From assembly GCA_036271855.1 (NCBI GenBank), contig DATAZV010000007.1:1-24529 (forward strand): a stretch of 24,529 bases of DNA, written 5' to 3'. The position numbers and the translations under genes are program-made. How positions within the stretch are numbered: position 1 is the first letter of the stretch; each line of letters starts with the position of its first letter. A model generated the notes under the pieces. That model was not told the DNA's origin and did not search any database. It worked only from the letters and a program-made list of their open reading frames with translations. This DNA is from JAQGMJ01 sp036271855. GTDB taxonomy: Bacteria; Pseudomonadota; Gammaproteobacteria; Burkholderiales; JAEUOS01. Positions 22,705-24,529 of the stretch are shown one piece after another.

Positions 22705-22725
22705 GCCTAATAGCTACTATTTGGC
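22705..22725. promoter_or_regulatory. 21-bp palindrome upstream of the flavin monooxygenase gene
   Basis: GCC, a T, then AATAG (22709-22713) are mirrored across CTA by CTATT (22717-22721), a T, then GGC (22723-22725). All positions of the ten- and eleven-base halves pair except one T-T. It is AT-rich in a GC-rich region, as operators often are. It lies 98 bases before the start at 22823 and is a candidate operator or overlaps the promoter. Confidence 0.5.
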
Positions 22726-22743
22726 GAACACCTGAAAAAGGGA

Positions 22744-22769
22744 TGGGGCGCTCGTTTATCATCGCCCCA
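22744..22769. promoter_or_regulatory. Inverted repeat in the leader of the monooxygenase gene
   Basis: TGGGGCG (22744-22750) and CGCCCCA (22763-22769) are perfect seven-base arms around a 12-base spacer, with GAT and ATC just outside. It could be a hairpin in the mRNA leader or a second binding site. The remaining part of the 202-base gap shows only a short GCGGC/GCCGC hairpin near 22683 that may help end the upstream operon. Confidence 0.35.
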
Positions 22770-22822
22770 CATCGGCGCATCCAGCGCCCCTCGCTTATAT
22801 CCAGTTCCGCAGGAGACAAACC

Positions 22823-23911
22823 ATGAAACTCGGTTACTTCACCATGCCTTTGCATCCGCCGTCGCGCAACTACGCGGATACCCTGACCGAGGACCGCGAA
22901 GCCATCATCCTGGCCGACAAGCTGGGTTTTACCGAAGCCTATGTCGGCGAGCACGTCACCGACACCGCCGAGACGGTGACCGACTGCGTGGTGTTCCTGG
23001 CCAGCCTGGCCTTCGAGACCAAGAACATCATGCTGTGCACCGGCACAGTCAATCTCGCCAACACCCACCCGGCGGCGGTGGCCACCAAGGTGGCGATGCT
23101 CGACAACATCACGCGTGGCCGCGTCATCATGGGCATCAGCCCCGGCGGCCTGCCCTCCGATTGGGAAGTGTTCGGCAACCTGGATGTGAACCGCAACGAG
23201 AAGTTCGTCGAGTGCATCGACGCCATCCTCGCCATCTGGAACGGCACCGCGCCCTACAACATCGAGGGCAAGCACTGGAAGGTGAGTACCGAACGCACGA
23301 TGATTCCGGACATCGGCCAGGGCATCATGGTCAAGCCGTTCCAGAAGCCGCATCCGCACATTGTCGTCACCGTGGTCGAACCCTTTTCGCGCGGTTGCTC
23401 GGAAGCGGCCAAGCGCGGCTGGAGTCCGATCTCGGCGAACTTCTTGCTGCCGCAATGGGTGAAGTCGCACTGGGGCAAATATGTCGAAGGCTGCGAAGCC
23501 GGCGGCCTGAAACCGGATGCAAAAAACTGGCGCGTGGCCAAGACCATTTTCGTCGCCGACGACGAAAAGACGGCGAAGGAATACGCCTTCGGCGCCAACA
23601 GCCCATACCGCTTCTACTACAAGCAGATCAGCACCAAGCTGATCCGCGCCGGCCGCGCCAACCTGTTCAAGGAAAATAAGGAGCAACCGGATTCGGACAT
23701 CACCGTCGACTACATCCTCGACCGTCTGGTGATCGCCGGCACGCCGGACCAGGTGACGGAGCAGATTGTTGCGCTGCGCAAGGACGTCGGTGATTTCGGT
23801 ACACTCCTGTATTGCGGCATGGACTGGGTCGATCCCAAGCTGGCGCGCCGCTCGATGGAACTGATGGCCGAGAAGGTGATGCCGGCGGTCAACAAAGCCA
23901 TCGGCCAATAA
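22823..23911 (+). CDS. LLM-class flavin-dependent monooxygenase (bacterial luciferase-like)
   Basis: A 362-residue TIM-barrel protein of the luciferase-like monooxygenase family, which uses reduced FMN (or F420 in some branches) and oxygen for Baeyer-Villiger, ring-opening or hydroxylation reactions. The start MKLGYFTMPLHPPSRNYADT, EAYVGEHVTD, MLCTGTVNLANTHPAAVA and NITRGRVIMGISPGGLPSDWEVFG are typical; VIAGTPDQVTEQIVALR is the usual C-terminal motif. CAGGAGACAA stands before the ATG. No flavin reductase is visible in the window. It probably forms a unit with the deacetylase-like gene 25 bases downstream. Members of this fold act on pyrimidines (RutA), pyridine and camphor lactones, which fits the ring-degradation theme; the substrate is unknown. 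Confidence 0.92.
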   Translation: MKLGYFTMPLHPPSRNYADTLTEDREAIILADKLGFTEAYVGEHVTDTAETVTDCVVFLASLAFETKNIMLCTGTVNLANTHPAAVATKVAMLDNITRGRVIMGISPGGLPSDWEVFGNLDVNRNEKFVECIDAILAIWNGTAPYNIEGKHWKVSTERTMIPDIGQGIMVKPFQKPHPHIVVTVVEPFSRGCSEAAKRGWSPISANFLLPQWVKSHWGKYVEGCEAGGLKPDAKNWRVAKTIFVADDEKTAKEYAFGANSPYRFYYKQISTKLIRAGRANLFKENKEQPDSDITVDYILDRLVIAGTPDQVTEQIVALRKDVGDFGTLLYCGMDWVDPKLARRSMELMAEKVMPAVNKAIGQ

Positions 23912-23936
23912 TCGTTACCGATAGGAAGCATCTGCA

Positions 23937-24529
23937 ATGAGCACGCCCCGCCTGCCGAAAGATCGCGTTCCGTTTACCGCGATCGTCGATCGTCCGCCAT
24001 TGAAGCTTCCCGGCGGCGCGCGCATGGCGGTGTGGGTGATCGTCAATGTGGAAGACTGGGGCATCGAGCGGCCGATGCCGCGCACCGTGCTTTCTCCGCC
24101 GATGGGCCAGCCGATGCTGCCGGACCTGCCGAACTGGGCCTGGCACGAGTACGGCATGCGCGTGGGCTTCTGGCGCATCCATGAAGTGCTGGCCAAACAC
24201 GGCGTGATCCCGACCCTGGCGATCAACGGTATCGTCTGCAAGAACTATCCGCGCGTCGCGCAAGCCGGGCTGGATGCCGGCTGGGAATTCATGGGCCATG
24301 GCTACTTCCAGGGGCCGATGCACAAGCTGGAAGACCAGCGCAGTTCGATCCGCGATACGGTCAACGCGATCAAGGAATTCACCGGCAAGGCGCCGGTCGG
24401 CTGGGAGAGCCCGGGCCTCACCGAAACCTACGACACCATCGACATCCTGGCCGAAGAGGGCATCAAGTACGTGGCCGACTGGGTGCTCGACGACCAGCCG
24501 GTGAACATCGCCACCACCGCCGGGCACGT
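23937..24529 (+). CDS. Polysaccharide-deacetylase-family hydrolase (PuuE/cyclic imidase-like), partial
   Basis: The first 197 residues of a gene cut by the window edge. It belongs to the carbohydrate-esterase-4 fold branch that includes allantoinase PuuE and cyclic imide hydrolase rather than cell-wall deacetylases. FTAIVDRPPLKLPGGARMAVW, NVEDWG (37-42), WHEYGMRVGFWRIHEVL, EFMGHGYFQGPMHKL (His121, His129) and GKAPVGWESPG match. Asp or Glu at 39-40 with the two His would bind the metal. There is no signal peptide, so it acts in the cytosol. It follows the monooxygenase by 25 bases with AGGAAG before the ATG. Hydrolysis of a cyclic amide or imide is likely; the C-terminal half is not visible. 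Confidence 0.87.
   Translation, partial: MSTPRLPKDRVPFTAIVDRPPLKLPGGARMAVWVIVNVEDWGIERPMPRTVLSPPMGQPMLPDLPNWAWHEYGMRVGFWRIHEVLAKHGVIPTLAINGIVCKNYPRVAQAGLDAGWEFMGHGYFQGPMHKLEDQRSSIRDTVNAIKEFTGKAPVGWESPGLTETYDTIDILAEEGIKYVADWVLDDQPVNIATTAGH

Overview
The window looks like chromosomal DNA of a GC-rich Gram-negative bacterium, most likely a betaproteobacterium. The order kdsA-eno-ftsB at the left edge is typical of that class, and the long same-strand catabolic block resembles those of aromatic- and heterocycle-degrading Rhodocyclales or Burkholderiales. The taxon is inferred from gene order and style only. I see no tRNA, rRNA, CRISPR array, insertion sequence or phage gene. No gene-free stretch exceeds 300 bases; the longest is about 240 bases, between 6507 and 6744.

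Left part (1-3620), housekeeping: kdsA (metal-dependent type, LPS Kdo synthesis), eno, ftsB and a small DUF1294 membrane protein that overlaps the end of ftsB. A degenerate 10-bp tandem repeat lies in front of kdsA.

Middle-left (3124-6506): an Lrp/AsnC regulator is divergent from a homodimeric pyruvate-dehydrogenase-type E1 gene. The E1 stands without aceF or lpd, and the shared promoter region carries three palindromes. The arrangement resembles the mdeR/mdeB (2-oxobutyrate dehydrogenase E1) pair better than a housekeeping aceEF operon.

Right part (6745-24529), an accessory catabolic island, almost entirely on the + strand. It holds: (i) a molybdenum hydroxylase in order L-M-S, a CoxG-like carrier protein and a divergent LysR regulator; (ii) HyuA and HyuB proteins of the acetone-carboxylase branch, with a domain like the acetone carboxylase gamma subunit fused to the C-terminus of HyuB, followed by a NIPSNAP protein and an SDR dehydrogenase; (iii) a second, different molybdenum hydroxylase in order M-S-L, translationally coupled, followed by an epoxide-hydrolase-like alpha/beta hydrolase; (iv) a luciferase-like flavin monooxygenase behind a 21-bp palindrome, and the start of a PuuE/cyclic-imidase-like polysaccharide deacetylase cut by the window edge.

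Together these suggest degradation of a ring compound, perhaps N-heterocyclic or a cyclic ketone or alcohol. Water-derived hydroxylation by the two Mo enzymes would be followed by dehydrogenation, ATP-dependent carboxylation or ring-amide opening, flavin monooxygenation and hydrolysis. The substrate cannot be read from the sequence, and I do not recognise the cluster as a described pathway.
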